A stretch of 64,000 nucleotides of DNA from JAWKRB01 sp041389885 (GTDB lineage: Bacteria; Myxococcota_A; Polyangia; Polyangiales; Ga0077539): NCBI GenBank assembly GCA_041389885.1, contig JAWKRB010000006.1, positions 248,001 through 312,000 of the forward strand, in the 5' to 3' direction. This document shows, piece after piece, positions 8,324 through 18,764 of the stretch (its first letter is position 1; each line of letters opens with the position of its first letter). The position numbers and the translations under genes are program-made. The notes under the pieces were generated by a model, which had not been told where the DNA came from, ran no database searches, and saw nothing but the letters and a program-made list of their open reading frames with translations.

Positions 8324-9220
8324 TCAGCGCCGGGTGGGGGGAGGGCGCCCGAGCTCGTACTGCGCCGGCCAGGGCTGCGCGTCCCACAACTGCTGGGCCG
8401 CGGCGTGGAGGGTCCAGAAGGGGTCGGCGAGGTGTGGCCGAGCCAGGGCGCAGAGGTCGGCGCGCCCCGAGGCGACGAGGGTGTTCACCTGGTCGGCGGT
8501 GGTGACCGCGCCCACCGTGATCGTCGGGACGCCGACCTCGTTGCGGATCAGCTCGCTCCAGGGTGCCTGAAACATCCTGCCGTACAAGGGCTTCTGATCG
8601 GCCACGGTCATCCCCGTCGAGACGTCGATCAGGTCGCAGCCAGCGCGCTTGAGCGCGGCGGTGAAGGCGAGGACGTCCTCGTCGGTGATCCCCCCCTCGT
8701 GCCAGTCGGTGGCCGAGACCCGCACCGACATCGGCTTGCGCGCCGGCCACGCCGCGCGCATCGCGGTGAACACCTCCAGGGGGAAGCGCGCGCGCCCCTC
8801 GATGCCTCCGCCGTACTCGTCGCTGCGCGCGTTGGTGAGCGGCGAGAGAAAGCTCCCGAGGAGGTACCCGTGCGCGCAGTGCAGCTCGAGCAGGTCGAAG
8901 CCCGCGTCGTCGGCCAGGCGCGCGGCTCGAACGAAGGCGTCACGCACCGCGTCCATGCCGGCGCGGTCGAGCTCCAGGGGCACAGGCCAGCCCTCGCGGT
9001 AGGCGATGGGGGAGGGGGCCACGAGGGGCCAGGCGCCTTCGGTCAGGGGCGCGCCGCCCTCCCACGGCACCGCCGTCGAGCCCTTGCGCCCCGCGTGGCC
9101 GAGCTGCAGCCCGATCTTCGCGCGGCTGCGCTGGTGCACGAACGAGGTGATCCTCCGCCAGGCCTCGACGTGCTCGGGGCGGTACATCCCCGCGCAGCCC
9201 GGCGTGATGCGCCCCTCGGT
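8324..9220 (-). CDS. Old Yellow Enzyme domain of a frameshifted bifunctional monooxygenase (C-terminal part)
   Basis: This is the downstream part of one gene that runs 10562 to 8324 and is split by a frame change at 9221. In this frame the protein reads EGRITPGCAGMYRPEH, then HAGRKGS, HCAHGYLL and FLSPLTNARSDEYGG, and finally a GAVTTADQVNTLVASGRADL block. These are the FMN and substrate motifs of NADH:flavin oxidoreductase/Old Yellow Enzyme TIM barrels. In salicylyl-CoA 5-hydroxylase and 2-aminobenzoyl-CoA monooxygenase/reductase this domain is fused behind an FAD monooxygenase, as here. The internal ATG at 9187 could initiate an isolated fragment, but that would miss the start of the barrel. 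Together the two parts give about 746 residues, near the expected fusion length. Confidence 0.8.
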   Translation of the reverse strand, partial: TEGRITPGCAGMYRPEHVEAWRRITSFVHQRSRAKIGLQLGHAGRKGSTAVPWEGGAPLTEGAWPLVAPSPIAYREGWPVPLELDRAGMDAVRDAFVRAARLADDAGFDLLELHCAHGYLLGSFLSPLTNARSDEYGGGIEGRARFPLEVFTAMRAAWPARKPMSVRVSATDWHEGGITDEDVLAFTAALKRAGCDLIDVSTGMTVADQKPLYGRMFQAPWSELIRNEVGVPTITVGAVTTADQVNTLVASGRADLCALARPHLADPFWTLHAAAQQLWDAQPWPAQYELGRPPPTRR

Positions 9221-10562
9221 ACGAGACGTCGGTCATCTCGCACATGACCAGCCCGGCGCCGCCCTGCGCCCTGGCGCCGTAGTGCACGAGGTGAAAATCG
9301 CCCACCGCGCCGTCGACGGCGGAGTACATGCACATGGGAGACACCACCACGCGGTTCTCGAGGGTGAGCTCGCGCAGGCGCAGCGGGGTGAACATCGGCG
9401 GGGTGTCGGGGGTCGCCCCCGCGCGCTCGGCGAACCACGCGCGCACGTCGTCGACCAGGGGCGGGTCGCGCAGGCCGAGGTTCTCGTAGCCGATCTTCTT
9501 CGAGCGCGTGAGCAGCGCGAAGGCGAACTGCTTCGGGTGCATGCCGCGGTGGCGCCGCACGTTCTCGAACCACGTCAGCGAGTCCTGCGCGGCCTTCTGC
9601 ACGCGCTCGGTCATGGGTCGCCGCGCCTCCTCGTAGCGCGCGAGCGCGGCGGGGACGTCCTCGTCGACGCGGAACGCGTCGGCGAGGGCGATGGCGTCTT
9701 CCATCGCGAGCTTGGTGCCGCTGCCGATGGAGAAGTGCGCGGTGTGCACGGCGTCTCCGAGGAGCACGACGTTGCCCGTCGACCAGCGGGCGTTTCGCAC
9801 CGTGGTGAAGCGGCCCCAGGAGGAGCGGTTCTGCAGCAGGGGGTGGCCGTCGAGCCACGGCGCGAAGAGCGCCTCGAGCCAGCGCACGGCGTCGTCGACG
9901 GGCATCTCGTCGAGGCCGGCGTCTCGCCACGACCGCTCGTCGCACTCGACGATGAAGGTCGAGTGGCGGTCGTCGTAGCGGTAGGCGTGGACCTGAAAGA
10001 CCGCGCCCGGCACCGACTCGGGCTCGGCGAAGATGAACGTGAACGCGTCGAAGAGGCGCGTGGTGCCGAGCCAGATGAACATGCACCGGCGCGGGTCGAG
10101 GGAGGGCTGAAACTCCTCGGCCCACGCCGCGCGCACGCCGCTGCGAATCCCGTCTGCGCCCACGAGGAGGTCGCACCGCGCGGCGAGGGCGCGGGGGTCG
10201 GCGACCTCTTCGTCGTAGCGGATCTCGACGCCGAGCTGCTGCGCGCGCTCGACGAGGATGTCGAGGAGCCGGTGCCTCCCGATGCCCGAGAAGCCGTGCC
10301 CGCGCGAGCGGGTGACGACGCCGCGGTCGTGCACGTCGATCTCGTCCCAGTGCGCGAAGTCGCGGGTGATCGCGGCGTGGGTGGGCGCGTCGGCCTCGAA
10401 GAGGTTGCCGAGGGTCTCGTCGCTGAAGACCACGCCCCAGCCGAAGGTCTGAGCGCGCGGGTTGCGCTCGATCAGGGTGATGTCCCAGGTGGGGTGCTCG
10501 CGCTTCGCGAGGATGGCGAAATACAAACCCGCGGGACCCGCTCCGACGCCCGTTACCTTCAC
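9221..10562 (-). CDS. FAD-monooxygenase part of a frameshifted salicylyl/anthraniloyl-CoA hydroxylase-like fusion
   Basis: The N-terminal 447 residues start at ATG 10562. The Rossmann FAD motif GVGAGPAGLYFA lies at the N-terminus. FGWGVVFSDETL and the later GDAVHTAHFSIGSGTKLAMEDA (second FAD motif with the GD box) identify a group A flavoprotein hydroxylase close to salicylyl-CoA 5-hydroxylase. From about residue 385 the Old Yellow Enzyme domain begins (PLRLRELTLENRVVVSPMCMYS). After GLVMCEMTDVS an extra base at 9221 throws the frame off. Removing it gives MTDVSTEGRITPGCAG, as expected for the family. As written, translation would run on in a wrong frame to 8940. Substrate preference is unproven, and no CoA ligase or ring-cleavage gene lies nearby. 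Confidence 0.82.
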
Positions 10563-10624
10563 CGTGCAACCTCCGTGGGACGGGAGCGCCTCCCGTCGGC
10601 GGCGGTAGTGTACCGTCTCGCGCC

Positions 10625-11404
10625 ATGAAGATCGTCAGCTGGAACGTCAACGGCATCCGCGCCGGGCTGAAGAACGGCTTCCTCGACTGGTTCAAGGCCG
10701 AAGACCCCGACCTGCTCTCGCTGCAAGAGATCCGCGCCGAGTGGCACGAGCTCGACCTGATGACCCAGGCCGCGCTGGGCGCGCACCACGACGTGTGCTG
10801 GTTCCCGTCGTCGGCGAAGAAGGGGTACGCGGGGTCTGCGACCTTGTCTCGCAAGGGCCTGGGCTTCAAGCACGTCAAGGGGATGGGCTCGCCCGAGGTC
10901 GACGCCGAGGGGCGCATGGTGGTCAGCGAGCACCCCGGCTTCACCTTCGTCGCCGGCTACTTCCCCAACGCCTCGTCGGAGCTGGTGCGCCTTGATTTCA
11001 AGCGCAGGTTCTCGAGGGACCTGACCGCGCTCGTGCAGCGCCTGCACGCCGAGGGCAAGCAGGTGGTGATGGTGGGCGACATGAACGTGGCGCCCGAGGA
11101 GATCGACCTCGCGAACCCCAAGAGCAACCGCGGCTCCCCGGGCTTCACCGACGAGGAGCGCGAGGACTTTCGCGGGTACCTCAAGGCCGGCCTGCGCGAC
11201 GTGCTGCGCGACCGCCACCCCAACGAGAAGGGGCTGTACTCGTGGTGGTCGCAGCGCGGCGGCGCGAGGGCCAAGAACGTGGGCTGGCGCATCGACATGT
11301 TCCTGGTCTCCGAGGCGCTGGCGGCGAAGGTGACCGACGCGAAGATCCACCCCGACGTCAAGGGCTCGGACCACTGCCCGATCTCCCTGGTGCTCGACCT
11401 CTGA
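10625..11404 (+). CDS. xthA: Exodeoxyribonuclease III / AP endonuclease
   Basis: A 259-residue protein from ATG 10625. It matches the ExoIII branch of the EEP fold: MKIVSWNVNGIRAG at the N-terminus, LLSLQEIRAE with the metal-binding Glu, VVMVGDMNVAPEEIDL with the catalytic Asp/Asn, WRIDMFLVS, and GSDHCPISLVLDL at the end with the active-site His. Family enzymes cleave at abasic sites and remove 3' blocking groups in base-excision repair. Length is typical (250-270). The gene diverges from the monooxygenase gene with a 62-bp gap that must hold both promoters. It is followed 55 bp later by a deoxynucleoside kinase in the same direction. Confidence 0.93.
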   Translation: MKIVSWNVNGIRAGLKNGFLDWFKAEDPDLLSLQEIRAEWHELDLMTQAALGAHHDVCWFPSSAKKGYAGSATLSRKGLGFKHVKGMGSPEVDAEGRMVVSEHPGFTFVAGYFPNASSELVRLDFKRRFSRDLTALVQRLHAEGKQVVMVGDMNVAPEEIDLANPKSNRGSPGFTDEEREDFRGYLKAGLRDVLRDRHPNEKGLYSWWSQRGGARAKNVGWRIDMFLVSEALAAKVTDAKIHPDVKGSDHCPISLVLDL

Positions 11405-11459
11405 GTTCCGCGCCTTGTTGGCGGCGCGCCGCGCCGGGGTGCTACGACCGCCGGCGGCA

Positions 11460-12113
11460 ATGCTTCGGCGTGGAACCTGGATCGCGTGCGTCGGCCCCAT
11501 CGGCGTCGGCAAGAGCACCCTCGCGGCGGTGGTGGCGCGGCGCACGAACGCGCGCTTCGTGCCCGAGCGCTTCGGCGACAACCCCTTTCTGCAGCGCTTC
11601 TACGAGCCTGGCGGCATTCGCCGATGGGGCTTTCAGACCGAGGTGTCGTTCCTGACGCAGCGGGTGGAGCAGGTGCGGGAGATCTCCGCGATGCTCGCCC
11701 GCGGCGAGTCGGTGGTCACCGACTTCGCGCCGCAGCAGAACCTGATCTTCGCGAAGATCACCGTCGACGCGCTGGAGTTCGACCTCTACGAGCGGCTCTT
11801 TCACCAGCTCTTCGACGCCCTCCCGAGGCCGCAGCGGCTGATCTGCCTCGACGCCGACATGCGCAAGATCCGTCAGCGCATCCGCGCGCGCGGTCGGTCG
11901 ATGGAGGACGGCATCTCGGTCACCTACCTCCGGCAGCTCCGCGAGGGCTACGCGGCCTGGCGCGAGCACCCGCCCGCGCCTGCGCTCTGGATCGACACGA
12001 CCCGCATGCCCATCCCCAACGACCTCGTCGCGCGCGCGGCGGCCCTCGACGCCGTGATGCACTCGCTCGAGCCCGAGGTGCGCGACGCGCTCTTCGGCCG
12101 CACGGGCAGCTGA
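11460..12113 (+). CDS. Deoxynucleoside (deoxyadenosine/deoxyguanosine-type) kinase
   Basis: A 217-residue protein, taking ATG 11460 rather than the in-frame TTG at 11415, because the intervening codons (ARRAGVLRPPAA) look non-coding. It has a P-loop GPIGVGKSTLA, followed by ERFGDNPFLQRFYE and RRWGFQTEVSFLTQRVEQ. The lid region is RQRIRARGRSMEDGISVTYL. These match bacterial deoxyadenosine/deoxyguanosine kinases, which salvage deoxynucleosides to monophosphates. Which deoxynucleoside is preferred cannot be told. It follows xthA in the same direction, a plausible DNA repair/nucleotide salvage pair. Its stop lies at the edge of the convergent GNAT gene, with no intergenic space. Confidence 0.87.
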   Translation: MLRRGTWIACVGPIGVGKSTLAAVVARRTNARFVPERFGDNPFLQRFYEPGGIRRWGFQTEVSFLTQRVEQVREISAMLARGESVVTDFAPQQNLIFAKITVDALEFDLYERLFHQLFDALPRPQRLICLDADMRKIRQRIRARGRSMEDGISVTYLRQLREGYAAWREHPPAPALWIDTTRMPIPNDLVARAAALDAVMHSLEPEVRDALFGRTGS

Positions 12114-13250
12114 CTACAGGTCCTTCGTGTAGATCCGGTACTTCTTGTAGATCTTCGCGCCCATGTTCGCGATGCCGGCGTTGATGGGCGAGTCGTCCTC
12201 GCGGGTCCATGACAGCTCGCCCCAGGTGTAGCCCTTGGCCTTGCCGCGGGTGGCGACCTCGGCGTACATCGCCGCGCTCAGGCCCATGTACTGCCGCACG
12301 TTGCGCAGCTCGCTGCGAATGCCCAGGAGCATGAGCCGGGCGCTGCGCGGCGGGCGCTTCTGCACCTTGAGCCGCCAGCCCAGCTTCACCAGCGTGGTGA
12401 TCCAGTGGCTCCCCCGGAGCTCGTGGAGGATCTCGTTCACGTTCGGAAGCAGGATGCACATCCCCTGCGCCTTGCCGTCGACCTCGGCGATGAACGCCAG
12501 GTCGGGGTCGATGATCATCTCGAGGTCCTCGGCGATGGCCGTGATCTCGCTCGGCATCGTCGGCACGAAGATCCACTTGCCCTGCCAGGCGTCGTTGTAG
12601 ATGTCCATGACGAGCTTGAGCTCCTCGCGCATGCGCGAGGTGTCGATGGAGCGGAGCTTGACCTCGGGCATCTCCTTCACGTTGTTCCACGCGCGCTGCA
12701 CGCGGGCGGGGAGCTCGGTGACGTCGTAGCGCCAGGCCCAGAGGTCCTTCTCCTTCTCGAAACCCCAGGCCTCGGCGACGCGCGGCTGCCAGGTGCGCGA
12801 GTGCGCCATCATCAGCGCGGGGGGCGAGTCGAAGCCCTCGATGAGCATCCCGATCTCCTCGTTCGCGTAGAGCGAGAAGGGGCCGCTGATGGTCTTCACC
12901 CCTTTGCCCTTGAGCCAGGCCGCCGCGCGGTCGAGGAGCGCGGCGCCCACGGCGTCGTCGTCGATGGTGTCGAAGAAGCCGAAGAAGCCCCGGTCGTCCT
13001 TCCAGAGCTTGAGGTGCTCGGTGTCGATCGAGGCCGACACGCGGCCCACGAGCTCGCCGCCGCGCCAGGCCGTGAACAGCATCGCCTCGCCGCGCTCGAA
13101 GAACGGGTTCTTCTTCGGGTTGAGGCGCTTCTCGATGTCGATCTTCAGCGGCGGGACCCATTGCGGATCGTCGCGAAACACGACCTCGCCCGCGCGAAGA
13201 AAATCGCTGACGTCCCCACCCGGCGCGTGCTCGCGGATCTCGATATTCAT
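12114..13250 (-). CDS. GNAT-superfamily N-acetyltransferase-like protein
   Basis: A 378-residue soluble protein from ATG 13250. It resembles the long GNAT-related proteins similar to E. coli YghO. Recognisable features are DDPQWVPPLKIDIEKRLNPKKNPFFERGE near the N-terminus (quoted here in pieces: DDPQWVPPL, NPKKNPFFE), a central MMAHSRTWQPRVAEAWGFEK segment, and LAFIAEVDGKAQGMCILLPN, which looks like the acetyl-CoA-binding beta strand. The acceptor is unknown. No signal peptide or membrane span is seen. The gene lies 15 bp downstream of the Ser/Thr kinase stop and may share its transcript. Family membership is moderately secure; function is not. Confidence 0.7.
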   Translation of the reverse strand: MNIEIREHAPGGDVSDFLRAGEVVFRDDPQWVPPLKIDIEKRLNPKKNPFFERGEAMLFTAWRGGELVGRVSASIDTEHLKLWKDDRGFFGFFDTIDDDAVGAALLDRAAAWLKGKGVKTISGPFSLYANEEIGMLIEGFDSPPALMMAHSRTWQPRVAEAWGFEKEKDLWAWRYDVTELPARVQRAWNNVKEMPEVKLRSIDTSRMREELKLVMDIYNDAWQGKWIFVPTMPSEITAIAEDLEMIIDPDLAFIAEVDGKAQGMCILLPNVNEILHELRGSHWITTLVKLGWRLKVQKRPPRSARLMLLGIRSELRNVRQYMGLSAAMYAEVATRGKAKGYTWGELSWTREDDSPINAGIANMGAKIYKKYRIYTKDL

Positions 13251-13265
13251 GGTGTGCGGCGGATA

Positions 13266-14924
<1,659 letters not shown>

Positions 14925-14954
14925 GAGCCGGGCGGGATCGTATCATCGAAGGTC

Positions 14955-15959
14955 ATGCGCGCCGCACGTGCCTTCGTGATCGCGTCGTGCCTCGCCACGA
15001 CGGCCTGGGCGCAGCGCCCGCGGCTCCCCATCCCGATCCGCGGCGTCGCGTCCGAGCCCACCCCGGCGGAGCGCGAGTTCTCCGCGGGCGACGCGCTGCT
15101 GCGCCGCGGCGATTTCTCCGCCGCGCGGGCGCGCTTCGAGGCCGCGCGGCGGCTCGACGCCGCCGACCCGAGGCCGGTGTTCTACCTCGGCGAGGTCGCC
15201 TACCGCGAGGGTCGCTTCGCCGACGCCGAGCCGCTCTTTCGCGAGGCGATTCGCCTCCGCCCGACCATGGCCGAGGCCCACGCCGAGTTGGGCTCGACGC
15301 TGCGCGAGCTGGGCCGCCGCGACGACGCGGTGCGCGCGCTGCGTCAGGCCACCCGCTTGAGCCCCGGCCTCGGCGAGGCGCAGCTCAACCTCGGCATGTG
15401 CCTCGAAGACCAGGGCGACGCCGACGGGGCCCTCGCGGCCTACCGCGCCGCCGGGCGCAGCCTGCGCGACGACGCGGCGCCGATGGTGAACCTCGGGGTG
15501 CTCCTGGCCTCTCGCGGGCCCGCCGCGGGCTCTCCGGAGCACGTCGAGGCCCTTCGCGCCCTGAGGGAGGGAGCCCGCCGCGCCGACCGCGACGCCGCGA
15601 CCCTGGCGGCGGTGGGGCCGGCGCTTCGCAGGCTCGGTGACCCTCAAGGCGCGGTGCGGGCGCTGATTCGCGCGCGGGGGCTCACCGAGGCTCCCTCGGC
15701 GGCGCTCCTCACCGAGCTCGCGCAGGCGCACTACGCCGCGGGGCAGGCGCCCCTCGCGAGGGCTCGCATCGACGACGCGGTGCGCGTCGCGCCTCGAGAC
15801 GCTTCGGTGCACTACGTGCGCGCGCTGATTCGGGCCGCGGGGAGCGACCGCTCTGGGGCGGCGGCCTCGCTTCGAGAGGTGCTGCGCCTTTCGCCGACGG
15901 GGGAGCTGGCGACGCGGGCGCGGGCTCGGCTCGCGGCGCTGTCGCGCCCTGGGCCTTGA
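14955..15959 (+). CDS. Secreted tetratricopeptide-repeat protein
   Basis: A 334-residue protein from ATG 14955. Residues 1-20 form a Sec signal peptide ending AWA-Q. The rest is a chain of TPR units (for example AEREFSAGDALLRRGDFSAA, PVFYLGEVAYREGRFADAEP, AEAHAELGSTLRELGRRDDA, GEAQLNLGMCLEDQGDADGA), about seven or eight in all. It should be a periplasmic or envelope-associated scaffold; no enzymatic motif is present. The frame is open a very long way upstream, but that is antisense to the kinase gene and ignored. It diverges from the kinase over 30 bp, so the two may be jointly regulated. ctaA follows 34 bp later on the same strand. Confidence 0.82.
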   Translation: MRAARAFVIASCLATTAWAQRPRLPIPIRGVASEPTPAEREFSAGDALLRRGDFSAARARFEAARRLDAADPRPVFYLGEVAYREGRFADAEPLFREAIRLRPTMAEAHAELGSTLRELGRRDDAVRALRQATRLSPGLGEAQLNLGMCLEDQGDADGALAAYRAAGRSLRDDAAPMVNLGVLLASRGPAAGSPEHVEALRALREGARRADRDAATLAAVGPALRRLGDPQGAVRALIRARGLTEAPSAALLTELAQAHYAAGQAPLARARIDDAVRVAPRDASVHYVRALIRAAGSDRSGAAASLREVLRLSPTGELATRARARLAALSRPGP

Positions 15960-15993
15960 GATCCTCGCGAAGGGGGACGATGTTTCGCGGGCG

Positions 15994-16917
15994 ATGAAGA
16001 CAGACCGCAGCTTCGCGAGGCTCGCGTCGGTGACCCTGGTGTTCAACCTCGGGGTGATCCTCTGGGGCGCCTTCGTGCGCGCGACGGGTTCGGGCGCGGG
16101 CTGTGGGGACCACTGGCCCACGTGCAACGGCCAGATCATCCCGCGCGCGCCGACGATTCAGACCGCCATCGAGCTGACGCACCGGGCGACCTCGGGTCTC
16201 GCGCTGATCCTCGTGGTCGCGATGGTGGTGCTCTCGCGCCGGCGCTTCGAGCGGGGCCACGCCGCGCGCACGGGCGCGCACTTCACGGGCGCGCTCATCG
16301 TGGTCGAGTCGCTCCTGGGCGCGGGCATCGTGCTGCTGCGCCTCGTCGCGGGGAACACCAGCACCACCCGCGGGTGGTACCTCGCCGCGCACCTCACCAA
16401 CACCTTTCTCCTGGTGGCGGCGCTGTCGCTCACGGTGTGGTGGGCCTGGGGCGGCGCGCGAATCCGCCGACCCCGCGGCGGCGTCGGCGCCGCGCTGGTC
16501 GTCGGGCTGGTCTCGACGGTGCTGCTCGCGGTGAGCGGCGGCATCGCCGCGCTGGGAGACACGCTCTTTCGCGCGAACTCCGTCGCCGAGGGCATCGCGA
16601 TGGACTTCTCGCCCTCGTCGCATGTCTTTCTTCGGCTGCGGCTCTGGCACCCCGTGCTCGCGGTGGGCGTCGGGATCTACCTCACCGTCATGGCCTGGAC
16701 GGTGCGGCACCTCCGTCCGACGCGGAGCAACGGGCACCTCGCGAGCGCGCTCACGGCGCTCTTCGTGACGCAGCTCGGCCTGGGCGTGGCGAACGTCTTC
16801 TTGCTCGCGCCGACCTGGCTGCAGCTGGTGCACCTGCTCGTGGCCGACCTCGTCTGGATCGCGCTCGTGCTCTTCGTCGCGTCGAGCCTGGGCGAGGACC
16901 CGTCCCCGGCGCGCTGA
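15994..16917 (+). CDS. ctaA: Heme A synthase (COX15/CtaA family)
   Basis: A 307-residue polytopic membrane protein with about eight hydrophobic segments. It oxidises heme O to heme A for cytochrome oxidase. Family marks are LWGAFVRATGSGAGCGDHWPTC with a Cys pair in the first outer loop, ELTHRATSG with a heme-ligand His, HLTNTFLL, RLWHPVLAV and LQLVHLLVADLVWI. These give the expected four conserved histidines. The start ATG 15994 directly precedes the first membrane helix. No ctaB or oxidase subunit gene is adjacent, unlike many genomes. Length is typical. It lies 34 bp behind the TPR gene and could be co-transcribed. Confidence 0.93.
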   Translation: MKTDRSFARLASVTLVFNLGVILWGAFVRATGSGAGCGDHWPTCNGQIIPRAPTIQTAIELTHRATSGLALILVVAMVVLSRRRFERGHAARTGAHFTGALIVVESLLGAGIVLLRLVAGNTSTTRGWYLAAHLTNTFLLVAALSLTVWWAWGGARIRRPRGGVGAALVVGLVSTVLLAVSGGIAALGDTLFRANSVAEGIAMDFSPSSHVFLRLRLWHPVLAVGVGIYLTVMAWTVRHLRPTRSNGHLASALTALFVTQLGLGVANVFLLAPTWLQLVHLLVADLVWIALVLFVASSLGEDPSPAR

Positions 16918-16971
16918 CCCGCCGCGGGGACTCCAGGGCTCCCCTGCAACCAGGGGCCAGAACTTGTCGCC

Positions 16972-16999
16972 TTTCCATTCCGCCTGGGGTGACTATGCT
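16972..16999 (+). promoter_or_regulatory. Candidate promoter of the Bax inhibitor-1 gene
   Basis: In the 133-bp gap before the BI-1 gene, TTTCCA (16972-16977) and TATGCT (16994-16999) are separated by 16 bp, in the only AT-richer patch. They sit about 50 bp before the start codon, and a GGAGG Shine-Dalgarno lies at 17039-17043. Consensus match only. Confidence 0.4.
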
Positions 17000-17050
17000 T
17001 TCGCGACCGCGACCTCGGAGTCGTCGTCGCGAGGATACGGAGGTTGATCG

Positions 17051-17752
17051 ATGTACCAACAGCAGATCGCGAACGCTTACCGCACCCCCGCGCGCACGGG
17101 CCTGACCGCCGACGAGACCGAGACCTTTCTCGGGCAGGTCTACCGCTGGATGGCCGTGGGTCTCGGCATCACCGGCGCCACCGCGATGGGGGTGGCGTCG
17201 TCGCCCGAGGCCCTGGCGCTGATCTTCGGCACGCCGCTCTACCTCGGACTGATCATCGCCCAGTTCGTCCTGGTGATGGCGATCTCGCCCCTGGTCGGAA
17301 AGCTCAGCAAGCCGGTGGCCGGCGGTCTCTTCATGCTCTACTCGGCGCTCACCGGGGCGACGCTGTCGGTGATCTTCTTGCGCTACGAGATCGGCTCCAT
17401 CGCGACGACGTTCTTCGTCACCGCCGGGAGCTTCGCGGGGCTCAGCGCCTTCGGGCTGCTCACCCGCAAGAGCCTCACGAGCTGGGGTTCGTTCTTGTTC
17501 ATGGGGCTCTTCGGCATCGTGCTCGCGAGCGTGGTGAACCTGTTCATCGGCTCGGCGGCGATCCAGTGGGTCATGAGCGTCGCGAGCGTGGTGGTGTTCA
17601 CCGGGCTCATCGCCTACGACACCCAGCGCCTCAAGGACCTCGCGCCCGTCGCCGGTCGCAACGGCGCGATCCACGGCGCGCTGATGCTGTACCTCGACTT
17701 CATCAACCTCTTCCTCGCGCTGCTGCGCCTCTTCGGCTCGCGCCGCGACTGA
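17051..17752 (+). CDS. Bax inhibitor-1/YccA family membrane protein
   Basis: A 233-residue protein from ATG 17051, preceded by GGAGG at good spacing. After a hydrophilic N-terminus of about 25 residues there are seven hydrophobic helices. The family signatures FLGQVYRWMAVGLGITG at the start, MLYSALTGATLS in the middle and 'VFTGLIAYDTQRLKDL' near the end place it in the BI-1/YccA (TMBIM) group. Members are proton-sensitive calcium-leak channels or modulators of membrane proteases such as FtsH. Which role applies here is unknown. It is monocistronic by appearance: its own upstream promoter candidate, and a convergent neighbour 9 bp after the stop. Confidence 0.9.
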   Translation: MYQQQIANAYRTPARTGLTADETETFLGQVYRWMAVGLGITGATAMGVASSPEALALIFGTPLYLGLIIAQFVLVMAISPLVGKLSKPVAGGLFMLYSALTGATLSVIFLRYEIGSIATTFFVTAGSFAGLSAFGLLTRKSLTSWGSFLFMGLFGIVLASVVNLFIGSAAIQWVMSVASVVVFTGLIAYDTQRLKDLAPVAGRNGAIHGALMLYLDFINLFLALLRLFGSRRD

Positions 17753-17761
17753 TCGCCTCGC

Positions 17762-18709
17762 TCACCCGCGCCGCCGCGCCCCGATCCTTCCCGTCATCGA
17801 CGCCGCCGCCAGCAGGGCCCTCACGCGCCTCGACGCGAGGGGGACCCTCGCGGGCCTCGGCGAGCCCGTGAGGGCGTCGAGCCAGGCCTCCGCGGAACCC
17901 CGACGCAGGACCCCCGCGTAGTCGAAGAGCGTGATGTCGTCGATGCCCTCGGCGGCGCAGAGCGCGACGTCGTCCGCGAGCTCGTCGGGCCCGCGGTAGG
18001 TGGGCTCGTCGCCAAGCGCTCCGGTGCCTACGGCGCCGAGCGAGACGCCTCCGCGGGGGCCGAAGCGGGCGCGGGCGCGACGGCAACCATCGACCAGGAG
18101 GTAGCGGGCGTCGTCGCGGGAGAGCGCGCCGCGCGACCACCCCTCGAAGATCGAGGTGTAGAGCATGACCGTGGCGCGGTCCCAGCCGACGTCGTCGACG
18201 GGGGTGCCCATGGCGCGCTGCCAGCCGCCGGTCTCGCGCTCGGGGTCGTAGAGGCACATCGGGACCACCGCCGCGAAGGCCTCCGCCCCCGCCGCGCGCA
18301 CCCGCCCCGCGAGGGCCTCGAAGCGCGAGACCGCGTCGCCCCACGCGACCGGTCCCCAGGCGTCTCCGAGGGGCCCCGAGCCCGCGCGGCGCGCGGAGAA
18401 CACCCGCGAGACCAGCCCGATCGGGGGCTCGAGGTCGAACGCGAGGTCGGGCGGCGCCACAGACGACGGAACCCGATCCAGGAGCCGCGACGCGTACTCC
18501 GAGAAGCGCGCGACGTTGGCGCGGCTCGGCCACCGCCCCTCGGCGTCGTCGAGCATGGGCCAGAGCCCGCACCGCACGCCCTCGCCGTCGCACGCGCGCA
18601 GCAGCTCGGGCACGTCGCTCGCCTCGTCGCCGCGCACGGCGGCGATGAGGTCAATTCCTCGGTCTCCGAGGGGCTTGAGCGCGCCCACGAGGGAGCGCGG
18701 CGGGAGCAT
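17762..18709 (-). CDS. Hypothetical TIM-barrel-like protein
   Basis: A 315-residue protein if ATG 18709 (MLPPRSLVGALKP) is used. An alternative ATG at 18757 would leave only 7 bp to the divergent glycosyltransferase start and adds codons with poor third-position GC, so I prefer 18709. The sequence alternates strands and helices in a barrel-like way. The motifs DLAFDLEPP, FAAVVPMCLYD, RATVMLYTSIFEGW, GAVGTGAL and ITLFDYAG lie at strand ends, with acidic residues like those of glycoside-hydrolase-type barrels. I cannot name the family. No signal peptide is visible. Its divergent arrangement with a glycosyltransferase hints at a role in glycan metabolism, but that is speculation. Confidence 0.6.
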   Translation of the reverse strand: MLPPRSLVGALKPLGDRGIDLIAAVRGDEASDVPELLRACDGEGVRCGLWPMLDDAEGRWPSRANVARFSEYASRLLDRVPSSVAPPDLAFDLEPPIGLVSRVFSARRAGSGPLGDAWGPVAWGDAVSRFEALAGRVRAAGAEAFAAVVPMCLYDPERETGGWQRAMGTPVDDVGWDRATVMLYTSIFEGWSRGALSRDDARYLLVDGCRRARARFGPRGGVSLGAVGTGALGDEPTYRGPDELADDVALCAAEGIDDITLFDYAGVLRRGSAEAWLDALTGSPRPARVPLASRRVRALLAAASMTGRIGARRRG

Positions 18710-18764
18710 CTCGCACCAGATCCTTCGTCGCGTTCGGGGGGGCGTGAGAGGTAGCATCCCGGGC

